A DNA stretch of 64,000 bases from Calliopum simillimum (Eukaryota; Arthropoda; Insecta; Diptera; Lauxaniidae), in the NCBI GenBank assembly GCA_951812925.1, contig OX638368.1:25049187-25113186 (forward strand), given 5' to 3'. Shown piece by piece: positions 1 through 12,000 of this stretch. The position numbers and the translations under genes are program-made. Numbering within the stretch: position 1 is the first letter of the stretch; each line of letters begins with the position of its first letter. A model generated the notes under the pieces. It was given only the letters and a program-made list of their open reading frames with translations, was not told where the DNA came from and did no database searches.

Positions 1-3000
1 GTGACGCGTACAAAACCACAACGACAGAACAGCAAAACAAATCTCAATACAGCCACTGAAGCTAACTACAAAAAAAAGGACGACGACGACGATAGTGACG
101 AAGCTCCTGTGCTACGTAAAACTTTAAATAAAAAAAACAATACAACTGCAAAAAGTACAGATACTGTAACTACAATCTTTGACAAAGGCAAGGGTAGTGA
201 CGAACTGCATAAATCAACACAGCGGCAAAAGCCCACATCAAGCGCAGACTACGAACATCTTATAAGAAAGTGCGTTGTTCGCTTAAAACGTACGCATTTT
301 ACTCCCGTAATCAAATCAAAGAAAACAACAAAAGGCAGTAGTATGAAGAAAGTTGATAATGAAAAACCTTCCAGTTCAAAACGAAAATTCGCCACATCAG
401 ATTCTGAAGATTCAGATTTCGCACCAAACGTAGCTGTTAAGCATATTGACAATTATGTTAGCGCGGAGGATAGCAACTCTGATTCCGGTAGCAAAAGTAG
501 CGAAAGCGAAATTGTGCCAATACGTAGAAAACGTATTTTCAATAAGAAGAAAAGCACCTCCGATAATGATTCAGATTTTGAACCCGGTGAAAAGAAAGCC
601 AAAAAGCGACGTCGTGTTAAGAAAAGTTCAAGTGATGACAGTGACGAAAAATCTGGCGACGATGAAAAAAATAAAATCAAACGTAAACACATACGTAAAA
701 TTATTAAAACAAAAGATTTAGACATCAGCACAAAGACTGCTAATATGGAGGAAGAAGAACGTCGTAAACGTATTGAAGAACGTCAAAGAATTTACAATAA
801 AATCTATGAAAAACCAGAGAGTGTTGAAGTCACAGAATTGGTATTGGATTTTGATGATGAGACAAAAGAGCCGATACTTGAAGTGGATAAAGGCTTACTG
901 AAAAAATTGAAACCACATCAGGTGTCTGGTGTGAAATTTATGTGGGATGCTTGCTTTGAAACTCTCAAGGACACACTGGAAAAACCTGGGTCAGGCTGCA
1001 TTTTGGCTCATTGTATGGGTTTGGGTAAAACTTTGCAAGTTGTTACATTGTCGCATACGCTGCTTTCTAACTATCGAAAAACTAATATCGAACGAGTACT
1101 CATCATATCACCATTGAGTACTTTAAACAACTGGGCACGTGAATTTCGACAATGGATGAGCTTTGCCAAAAAGAAGAATATTGAGATTTATGATATGTCC
1201 AAATATAAGGATAAACCAACACGTATATTTAAGTTAAATGAGTGGTTTGAGGAGGGTGGCGTTTGTATCTTAGGCTACGATATGTATCGTATATTAGCTA
1301 ATGAGAAGGCAAAAGGTTTGCGCAAAAAACAACGTGACATTCTGCAACAGTCTTTAGTGGATCCTGGTCCAGATATGGTTGTATGTGATGAAGGTCATTT
1401 ATTGAAAAACGAAAAAACATCCATAAGTCAAGCAGTTACTAAAATGCGCACAAAAAGACGAATAGTTTTAACTGGTACTCCACTACAAAACAATTTAAAA
1501 GAATGTAAGTTGAATTAATAGCTTCATTTATTTATTGTTATTTTTAAGTTAAAAGTTATTAAGGGAAACAAGAGATTATTCATGAATATTTTGGAAAAAA
1601 AAAAAGATTTACAAATTCAAGAAACAAACAAAATCCAAATTTCGCCTTAGTTATTTATTAATTTCAAATATTTAGCAAAGTTAATTTACTAAATATGTTA
1701 AGAGGAGTTGGGCAGCTAGGCCATTACACCCCAATAGATTAACATAATTTTATAATAGTTTTACTTAGTATATGTTGTTGCTTAGGTTTCATATAATAAA
1801 TCGTGTTTTTTAAGTGCTTCAGTAATTAGTTTTATATTGTCATCATTACGACAGTCCAGGATATTTGCTATTGGAAGATTAATTTTCGACACAGGACATT
1901 CACTTAATATATGGTTTGTGCAAAGCACCTCGTTGCAGAAAATACACATTTTGGAATTTGTTCTTTCAAAGTAATGTCTGCTGCTAAATACAGTTGCATC
2001 TACTCTCAGGCGAGCAAGTCTCATGCATTCTGCTCTAGAAAGATTCTTATTATATGTGGATCTTATAGGAGCAGGATTAGGAAATCTTAGGAAGGAATTC
2101 GATAAATCCCATAGTTGTTGATATTGTTTTTTTGCTGGGTTTTAATGTGATTTGTTATTATTGTATCTAAGCATGGCATTTCTGTAATGAGTGGCAGTCT
2201 CATTGCATCCTTAGCAGCTTTGTCAGCAAAATTATTTTCAGCTATTCCTGTGTGACCAGGAATCCATAAAATCTTTAATGGATTGAAAAGTTTCACACCT
2301 TCAATAATAAAATTATAAGGAATGCTATTTTTATCTTGTAGAGCTTTTAGAACGCTAAGGCTGTCGGAACATATTAGGATTTTCTTATGTTTTGTAGATG
2401 CATATTGTACCGCTTTTTTAATGGCAGCCAATTCTGCGTTGAAAATACCAGAATAGAGTGGAAGAAGAGATTGGTGAACTATGTGATGAATGTTTTCCAA
2501 AGATTGTTCCACTACACCATAAGACGAAACACCATCCAGAAAAGAACCATCTGTAAAGAGAATAAGCTCAGGAGAAAAATTTTCCTTGATTTCCGAAAAA
2601 GATTGTATATATTCTACTGGATTCGTGTCACTTTTCTTCAGACTGCTAATTGAGGTATCGATGTAAATGAATGGATTTCCAGAAACAATGTTGTTAAGTT
2701 TCATTGGTAAAGGCGTGTCCATATTTTGCAAATATTTTGTAATATTTTGTATAGCATTGATATTGGAAACATTACTTATATCATTATTCAATGTACTCCA
2801 AAATAAATCATGTAAAGGATGAATAGGGCAGGTGAGAGACTTAGCTGCTAGTTTAGTGGATCTGTTATGTAGGAGCCAGTCAAACTCATGAAATCGACCT
2901 TCTACTCTTAAAGCATCTAGTGGTGTTGTTTTTAAAAGTCCAGTCGCTGTCCTTTAACAATTATTTAGTGCAGTGTTAACTTTGTGTTTGTTTGAAGCAG

Positions 3001-6000
3001 ATGTCCATCCATATATTGTCATACAGTGTTGAATAGTACCTTCTGTTAGAGAGCGACATATAAAAATAGCTGTTTCTATATGTGGACCCTTTTTTCTACT
3101 GCAAATTACTTTTAATAGATTATTAATTTTTTTCAGCTTATCGACAACAAGATTAGTTTGATCATTCCATAGTGAATTTTTTGAAAAAATCAATCCTAAA
3201 ATTCTTAGTTTGTTTTTCAATTTTACATCTTGATTTCTTATCTTTAGGCTAGATGCGCTGCAATTGTGTTTTCAACAGACGTGTAATGCTTCTGCTGTGC
3301 CTATAGGAACTACCGCTCCCGTTTTTGTTGCCCAATTATTTATCGTTTTGTCCAAATTATTTAAAAGATTGTTTGCAATATTTGGAGTGCCAGAAGCAAT
3401 TGCGAAAATGTTATCTGCATATATGCTAATATGATCTAAGCCTTCAACATTTAACAGTGATTTAGACAAGGAATTTGCGTATATCGAGTATAAAACAACA
3501 GAAAGTGGAGATCCTTGAGGCACTCCATTTTCAAGATTTTGCGTATTTGATAAAAATCCATCTATTCTAACCGTAACTCTGCGATTCGTGAGAATGGAAA
3601 ATACAAGTTTTTGTAGTTTCTTAGGCATGCCCCAAGCATGCAATTCCTTAATAATTACAGTTGCAAATACCCTGTCAAAGGCTTTTTCAAGATCTTCAGA
3701 TAAAACAATGCTATGTTTTCCGTTAGAGAGGTTCTTTTTAATTTGCAACTCTAATGAATGACATAAGGTATGTACTCCGTGGTTGGGAAGAAAAGCATGT
3801 TGAATATTAATTATTTTTTCCTTGCAAATACTCCAAATTCTTTGGGCTAGTATCTTATCAAAAATTTTTGAAATAACTGGTAGAAGGGAAATCGGACGGT
3901 ATCCACTAGTGGAGTTTGGATTTTTGTCCTGGTTTCGGGATTGGCGTCAAAAGAGCATGTTTCCAATCATGTGGATATACCGCAGTTTCGAGAATTTTGC
4001 TATAAAGTTTGCAAAGGCGAAACTTCAACTCTTTAGAAGAATTTTTAAGCATTGAATACGTAATTTTGTCTGAGCTAGGAGTGACACCTTTCGCATTTTT
4101 AAGAACAATATTAAGTTCAAGTGGTGTAATTTCTTCTAAAATCCTGTCAAAGTCATGGCAATCCGTTATTTATTTATTTATTTACGGCTTATATGAGCCT
4201 AATTTAATACGTTTATAATAAATAGCTTATCACTAAAATACATTTATAATAAATAGCTTTTAATAAATAGCTTTTAAAATAATTTAGAACAAAAACATAT
4301 TTAAAACAATGATAACAAAAACAGAATCAGAAAATTACAACTTTTGCCTATCTTATTTCTAATGTCAGAACATATTCATATAATTTTCTTTTGAAGTCCC
4401 TAAAATTACAATTTTTAATATCTTCGGGTAGTTCGTTATATTTTTTTAACCCTTTATAGAATAAATTATTTTTATCTGCCTCAGTCTTATAAAGTCCTAA
4501 TTTAAAATCATTTTTGCCTCTCGTGTGAATATTATGTATTTCATTATTGTACCGAATTTGTACACTAAGGTATTGTGGAAGAAGACCATTCTTAATTTTA
4601 TTTATAAATTTCATAGTATGAAAAAATATGAGCTGTTTAACGCTTAACCAATTAAGGCTGTTTAACATTTGTTTTATGGAAGTGTCATATCTCTTATTTA
4701 ATATAAAACGCATAGCTTTATTTTGCATCTTTTGTAATTTCTCAATTTGCGAGTCTTTCATGTAAAAAAGATTGTGGGACAATAAATAAAATGCGGCTCT
4801 ATTATGGATCTATAAACAATTTTTTTATAGTTTCTACTTAAGAGTTTGTAAGATCTTTTCATAAACCATAACTTTTTTGCTACTTTAATGATAGTATAAG
4901 TGATGTGGTCATCAAACTTTAGTTTGCTGTCTATCTGAATGCCAAGGTTTTTAATTTTTTCAACTTTTTCAATTTCTGTATCGTTAATTTTAAGGCTCAT
5001 TGTATTTATATTAACTCTTCTAGATATAATCATGTACTTTGTTTTATCATAATCAAAGCATCATCGGCAAAAAGTTTTATTTTACAAAATTTTAATACTG
5101 ATGGAATATCATTAATATATAAATTAAACAGTACCGGAGCCAAAACAGAACCTTGCGGCAGTCCAATGTTGACTTCGACTACATCTGATAAAACTGAGCC
5201 GACTAACGTGCGTTGTTTCCGATCAGACAAAAAGTTTTTGAACCATTCAAACTCAATTTTTTTAACACCAATTGCTTGCAGTTTTTGCAGTAATATATTT
5301 CTGTCAATGGTTTCAAACGCTCTTTTCAGATCAATGAATACACAAATTATTGAATTTTTTTCATTAAGCTCGTCTTTAAAATTAGACAAAACCAAGTTAA
5401 GGGCAGTTTCACACGAATGGTTTTGACGAAAACCCGACTGTTGATGTATTATTAATTTATTGCTGTCTAAGTACTTAACGAACTGATTTTTGACTACCGA
5501 TTCAAGAATTTTTTCATCAGAAGGAAGTGTATTGATGGGCCTAATTTCTTCAGGTTTTACCGTGTTTTTTATTTTTTCTACTGGTATAATTACCGCTGTT
5601 TTCCAAGTGTTTGGAACTACTCCTTTCCTTAAGCTTTCATTTACTATTTGAGAATAAAAGAATCTTAAATATGGCATCGAATCTTTAAGAACACCTTCTG
5701 AGAATAAATTCCTCCCTCCTATCTTATTTTTAAATTTTTTTACCATTTGTTCTATTTCCTCAGGAGTCACACTTTGAAAATGAAATTCTTTATATGTGGT
5801 ACAAAACATATTTAAATCAACTGGAATTTCTTCGATGTTATTTCTAATTTCCTCAATACTATCAATAAAATATTTATTTAGAGGCTCGACAATCTCATTG
5901 TTTTCATAGACTTGACCATTAATAACTACTTTTTTTATGGAAGAGTTTGCATTTTCCATACATATAGCACTTTTTAAATATTTCCACATCATTTTACCGT

Positions 6001-9000
6001 CGTGACTGTGATTGTCTATCTTACTCTCCATGTATTTAACCTTTTTCATCTTGATAAGTCTTTTATAATTTGCTTTGACTATAAAGTATTCTTCCCATTG
6101 TCCTGTAGTCGGAATTTTTTAGCGAAATTTGATGCTTTATTGTGGAAAAATGTTACAATATATTTTATTCAAAGTATTGTCCATTGGAAGCTACAACATT
6201 TCCCCATCTTTCAGGCAATTTATGAATTCCATCCCAAAAAAATTGCGCGGTTTGGCGGCCAAAAATGAATCTATCCAATTTCGGATGCCTTGCTCTGATG
6301 TGAAGCGTATTCCGGTGAGGGCGTTTTGCATCGAGCGAAATAAATGAAAGTCAGACTGAGCAAGGTCCGGACTATAAGGCGGGTGAGCCAAAACTTCCCA
6401 TCCACTATTTTCCAAATAGTTTTTCACGGGTATTGCAACATGCGGCCGAGCGTTGTCATGATAAAAAGTTATTGCTTCGTGTCTGGTCGCATGTTCCGGG
6501 CGTTTTTCGATGATGGCACGCTTCAAACGCATTAATTGTGTTTGGTACAGGTCACCTGTGATTGTCTGGCCCGATTTCAACAACTCATAATATAACGGCC
6601 CCTTCTGATCCCACCAAATACACAGCATAACCTTGGCGCCATGGATATTTGGCTTCGAGGTTGATTTGGCTGGTTGGCCGGGTTTCACGTATGACTTTTT
6701 GCGCTTGGGATTGTCATAATGGATCCATTTTTCATTCCCAGTCACAATCCGATGCAAAAATGATTTGTTTTTATGGCGCTCAAGCAGCATTTCAGACATT
6801 CAGAAGCGCCGTTCAACGTCTCTCGGCTTCAACTCATAGGGGACCCAATTACCTTGCTTCTTGTATCCGGCGGCTTTCAAACGTTTCGAAATGGCTTGCT
6901 GAGTCACTCCCAACGATTTGGCAAGCTCGTCTTGTGTTTGACACGAATCCTCATCGAGTAGCTTCTCTAATTCTTCGTCTTCATACTTTTTTGGCTGTCC
7001 TGGGCGTTCTTTGTCTTTGATGTCAAAATCGGCACTTTTGAAGCGTTTACACCATTCAAAACATTGTGTTTTTCCTAAAGCATCGTCGCCATAAACTTCT
7101 ACAAGCAAACTATGATTTTCCGCAGCAGTTTTCTTTGCAAAAAAATGACCCAACAGAACCTCCCGCAAATGCTGTCTTTTTCTCCAATTTTCGAAGTTAT
7201 TCATCGTGAAAAATAATAATGATGCACACAAGATAAAATTGTTTTGTTGACTGATTTTGACAGCTGTCAAATGTACCTTCAAAATGACATATATATAAAG
7301 TTCGAGCTTTCACGATATTTGTTAGTACGGACGTCTACCGTCAAATTCCGGTTTTCAAGTTGTACACCCAATAAAAAAAATTTACATTTGTTTAAATCAG
7401 CTAATTCCTTATCGTACCACTTATTCAATATCTTGAGTTTTATCTCCTTTGTATAAGTTAAATTCTCCATAATATTTAAAATCATATTTTTTATAAATAC
7501 TCCCTTAGTTTCCAGATCAAGCCAATCAAAAACTCCAAAATTAAAGAACCGCATATGATTCAAAAGATTAGTTTCATTGTAATAGTCCCAAGAAATTATT
7601 TTTTTATTTTTTCTCATTTGATACTTTGGGTTATATTCAACTTTAAAATTAATAGTTTCATGATCGGAAATTTGAAAACCGTCCAGTTTCTCACATAATA
7701 TATTGTTTGAGTTAGCAAAAAGCAAATCAATTCTTGTGTTAGTATTTACTGTGACACGCGTATCAAAATCTACCTTTTGATGCATAGAGTTTAATTCAAA
7801 TAGTTCAATAAGCTTTGTTTCATTTTCATAATCTTTGTTGTGATGAAAGACTCGGTAATGTGGAAGATGGAGTAAATGTAAATTTTTTTCAATCATGTGG
7901 GTCTCTTGAAGTAATATTACATCTGGTCGGTGTATTGCTACTTAATTTTCCAATGCATATTTGTTATTCGTGTATCCTTGCATGTTCCACTGAATAATGC
8001 GAAAATCAATACCTAAATCCATCTAAGCAACGTTAATTTAGTTTAAAAAAAAGATGTATATGCAAAATAACAAAAATTTTGATTGGAGTATACATAGATT
8101 ATGCACTTGGAAAGAGTTCTTAAAACAAAAGAAGTTATTGAGAAAACTGCTTCCGAATATCTTCATAAATTTGTTGAGAATAAGAAGATAAATTGAAATT
8201 ATTACTGTTAACAAAATTTGTTTCAGGGTTGTTAAGTTCATCATCAGTGTCCATCCCGTCACAAGGAGTTGCAAATGGAATATCTTCACTGACTTCAGGG
8301 CTAATCGCTGTAATTGTTGTTGACCTGCTTGTGGTATTGGCTTGTGTTTCATTTTGGTTTTGAATTAAATGTGGAGGGTTAACAATTATATTTTCTTTTT
8401 CAAAATTGGTTAGATTATCGGTTTGTGAATTAGTTTTGTTTGAGGTGTCTGAAATTTGTTGAATAGCTTGCAAATTGTTGGTCATATTTTCCTGATTTTT
8501 TTGTAAGTTATGATTTTTTAAACTTTGTTGATTTTCTTGTAAAATTTTATTCAGGAGATTGTTATTTGATGAAATTGGTTGATTTTCTTGTAAAATGTTA
8601 TTTTGGAGATTGTTATTTGATGAAATTGGTGCGTTGTCAAGAGATTCCTTAATTGCTTGCGCAAAAGAATTTTTGACAGAGTTAAAGTTGTTTGTTAATA
8701 TTTGGTAGGCGGATGGGTTACTATTGTAGATTTTCCATGCTTCGCGAACAGTACAGCGTCGATTAATTTTTATTTTGTTGATCGACTTATGTTTCAAGAA
8801 ACTTGGACAGGAAGGATCATTTGATGAATGGGACTCATTTTCACAGTTAACACAAAATTTTCGGATGCACTCTCCGTCATGGGGAATGTTATGACCACAT
8901 ACGTTGCAGATCTCTTTTTGCGTACGACAGCGATATTTTGTATGACCTAGCTTTTGACATATCACGCATCTCATAGGATTAGAAAAGTATTCGTCAATAG

Positions 9001-12000
9001 TAACTCTTTCCCAGCCAAGGTTTAATTTATCAGGTAAGCGTATAAGATCAAATGTGACTATAGCTGCTCCAGTGGGTACTAAGCCATTCTCTGTCTTTTT
9101 CATAATTTTTTTAACTTCAACTACCTTTTGTAAATTAAGGCCATCTGTTAGATCTTGTTCAGATAAATTTATAATATTTCTTGAATATATTCTCCCTTGG
9201 ACAGTGTTCAAAGATTTGTGGGGAACAATTTTTACCGGAACCGTATCAACATAAGATGCTTTAAGGAACTTTTCAGCCACTTTAAGGTTCTTTGTTTTTA
9301 AAAGAAGATCTCCGGATTTTAATTCAATTACATCTGAATAATCGCGAGATATGAAGTTGAGGCCTTTTTCAATCTGAAAGACATTGTAGGAGGCAATCGG
9401 ACGAACATTTTCACTTTCTTTCATTCCCATAGCAGAGACAACTAGATCTCTCGGAATATTGTCATCATTCCTTTGAATTTCTGGTAGTTCTATAAACTCA
9501 TCTGTTCGGATACGTTCTCCTCTGTTTCTTTTTGATTTTGAATCCAAGATTTCGTCAGGGTTTAAGGTTCCAAACCTATTGCGATTAGAAAACTCCGACC
9601 CAAACATGGTGTGAAACACCACAAAGTACCTTTTTGAACTTTTGCTTTTTATCGCTCTTTTTGCTTCTTAGTAGCGAAAAAAAAAAAAAAAATTAAAGGA
9701 AGGTAAAAATGCTAAACTTATGCTTAGCAGAACAAAATTAATAACGTAATTAAAAAAACAAAGAAAAAATTTTTCAATGAGAAAAATTATTATTTAATTT
9801 TTTATGAAAAAACAATGACCGCACGCTATGAAAATCAGATCGTTTTTACGCCTTAGTTATTTTCATATAAATTTGAGCGATAATCATTTTGGAAATAATG
9901 CCCAAAAGAAATTAAATAACGCCCAAAAAATAAAATGACGTAATAACGTCCAAAATAAAAACGAAATAACGCCCAAATTATTTTCATATAAATTTTGGCG
10001 ATAAACTTCAGATTTACTTAGTTTTTTTTTGGGCATTATTTCGTTAAAAAAAAACCAAAATAACCCAAAACAAAACACGAAATAACGTCTAAATTATTTT
10101 CCCTTTTTTTAGATTATTGTATGATTCAGTTTATTAAACCTAATTTACTCGGCACCTACAAGGAATATTTAAATCGTTTTGTCAATCCTATCTGTAATGG
10201 ACAGTATACAGATTCTACTGAAAGGGATATACGTTTGATGAAACATCGTTCACATATTTTGCATAAGATGCTGGAAGGTTGCATTCAAAGAAGAGACTAT
10301 TCTGTGCTGGCACCGTATTTGCCACCGAAACACGAGTACGTGGTCTATACAACATTGTCCGATTTACAACAACAATTATACGAATACTATATGAACACAC
10401 AGCGTGATCTCATTAGCTCCGATATTACCGGGAAAGGCGCACGTCTATTTAAGGATTTTCAAGATTTGCGACGCATATGGACGCATCCGATGAATTTTCG
10501 TGTTAATAGTGATACTGTAATACGAAAGAAATTGTTGAATAACGATAGCGATTCTATGGAAGATTTTATCGATGATAATGATGATGAAATTGAAGAATCA
10601 GCAGCATCATCTTCTGCATCATCAAATGATGATTCTATACAATCGATATCGTCGAGTACTGGTGGTCCTAGTGGAAAAGTTAGCTCCAAAGGGAAAACAA
10701 ACGGTGCTAGTGGAAGTGGTACACGAAAAACTCGCAACAATCCTAATGGGAAAGAGAGTGATTTTGAAGAGCTATCGTCAATGCCGGTTGAGAAAGATGA
10801 CCCATCGGAATGGTGGAAAAAGTTAGTTGAAGATAAGGAATTAAATAATATTAATCATTCCCCGAAATTAGTGATCCTTATGCGATTGTTAGGACAATGC
10901 GAAGCTATAGGAGATAAATTGTTGGTTTTCTCGCAGTCTCTGCAGTCAATTGATGTGATTGAACATTTTCTGTCGCTGATTGATAGTAAAACAAAGGGAC
11001 ATGAATATGAGGGTAAGTAAATGCTTTTTTTTAATAAAACAATGCCATCATTCAAGAATTGTTAAGCTAACTTTAGTCAGTCGAAATAAGAAGCTGCAAA
11101 AAGGCTTAAAATTTGTACGTGTCCCCGTAGACTCTTACGATGCTGGATTTTAAGTACAAGGGCTACAACGAACCCGATTCGGTACCGATAACGGAATAAG
11201 AAGAGAAGAATTGAAGTTGGGAGCTGAGGTCTTTCCTGAGGCAGCGAAATATAGCTAAAGCTTATGGGTTTTGCGTGGCATCTTAAGAGTTTTATCATTA
11301 GCCCTGGAATACGATGTCGTTGAATATTTAAATTTTTTTTTTTTTGCAAGAGTCTTTTACTTCCATGCTTAGGCAGTTTTTGATCTGCGCAGCGCCTTGC
11401 ATCTGGTCTCTTGTTCGCGCATCATCTCTTGTGTGTTCAGATAAATAATAAATCTTTTGCGCATTTCGAGCAGTCTGAGTGTCAAATGCTTATGAAAAGT
11501 TTATAAATCTGGAATTAATTTGTTTAATTTTGAAAAATAAAATTCTTTTTATTTACTTTGCAGGTGATGTTGGCGACTTTAAAGGCTTTTGGACTCCGGG
11601 AAAGGATTATTTTCGCCTAGATGGTTCATGCTCAGTTGAAAGTCGTGAAAATATGTGCAAACAATTTAATGACACTAAGAATTTGCGTGGTCGTTTGTTT
11701 TTAATTTCCACCAGAGCAGGTGGTCTCGGTATAAATTTAGTAGCTGCAAATCGTGTAGTCATTTTTGATGTATCTTGGAATCCATCTCACGACACTCAAA
11801 GTATTTTTCGAGTTTATCGCTTTGGACAAGATAAGCCCTGCTATATTTATCGTCTCATCGCTATGGGCACCATGGAACAAAAAGTCTACGAAAGGCAAGT
11901 TGCTAAGCAGGCTACTGCAAAACGTGTTATTGACGAACAACAAATTTCACGGCATTATAATCAAAACGATTTGCTTGAACTTTATTCGTATGAACTTAAG

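Larger units (their letters stand above)
4166..7840 (-). mobile_element. CR1/jockey-superfamily LINE, 5'-truncated, nested in the I element
   Basis: This second minus-strand non-LTR element sits inside the I element. Its 3' end is a TTTA-rich stretch on the plus strand at 4166-4184, so the element ends in (TAAA)n. It encodes a C-terminal endonuclease piece, a linker, RT and a C-terminal domain. The 5' end at about 7840 lies inside the endonuclease, so most of that domain is missing. A mariner is nested at 6122-7289. No clear target-site duplication was found, and the I-element codons on the two sides are not adjacent (about 350 codons are missing). Confidence 0.78.
1690..9710 (-). mobile_element. 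I-clade non-LTR retrotransposon in XNP intron 1, interrupted
   Basis: This minus-strand LINE fills the first visible XNP intron. Reading from high to low coordinates there is an ORF1 with CCHC knuckles (9622-8135), an ORF2 start with the first part of an endonuclease (from 8023), then foreign sequence, then reverse transcriptase (from about 4165), an RNase H domain and a cysteine-rich C-terminus ending near 1782. RNase H downstream of RT together with CCHC ORF1 is the I-clade layout. The outer limits are approximate: the 3' end is placed near 1690 where the gene-like frame and UTR stop, and the 5' end near 9710. It lies antisense to XNP. Confidence 0.85.

Noticed and set aside
7279..7896. One continuous endonuclease gene of a single LINE
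   Set aside because: The first ~18 residues match the I element's endonuclease and the rest a different LINE. The frame is fused by chance at the insertion junction near 7840.
10459..10740. Minus-strand frame in XNP exon 2
   Set aside because: It is an antisense shadow of the acidic/serine linker of XNP.
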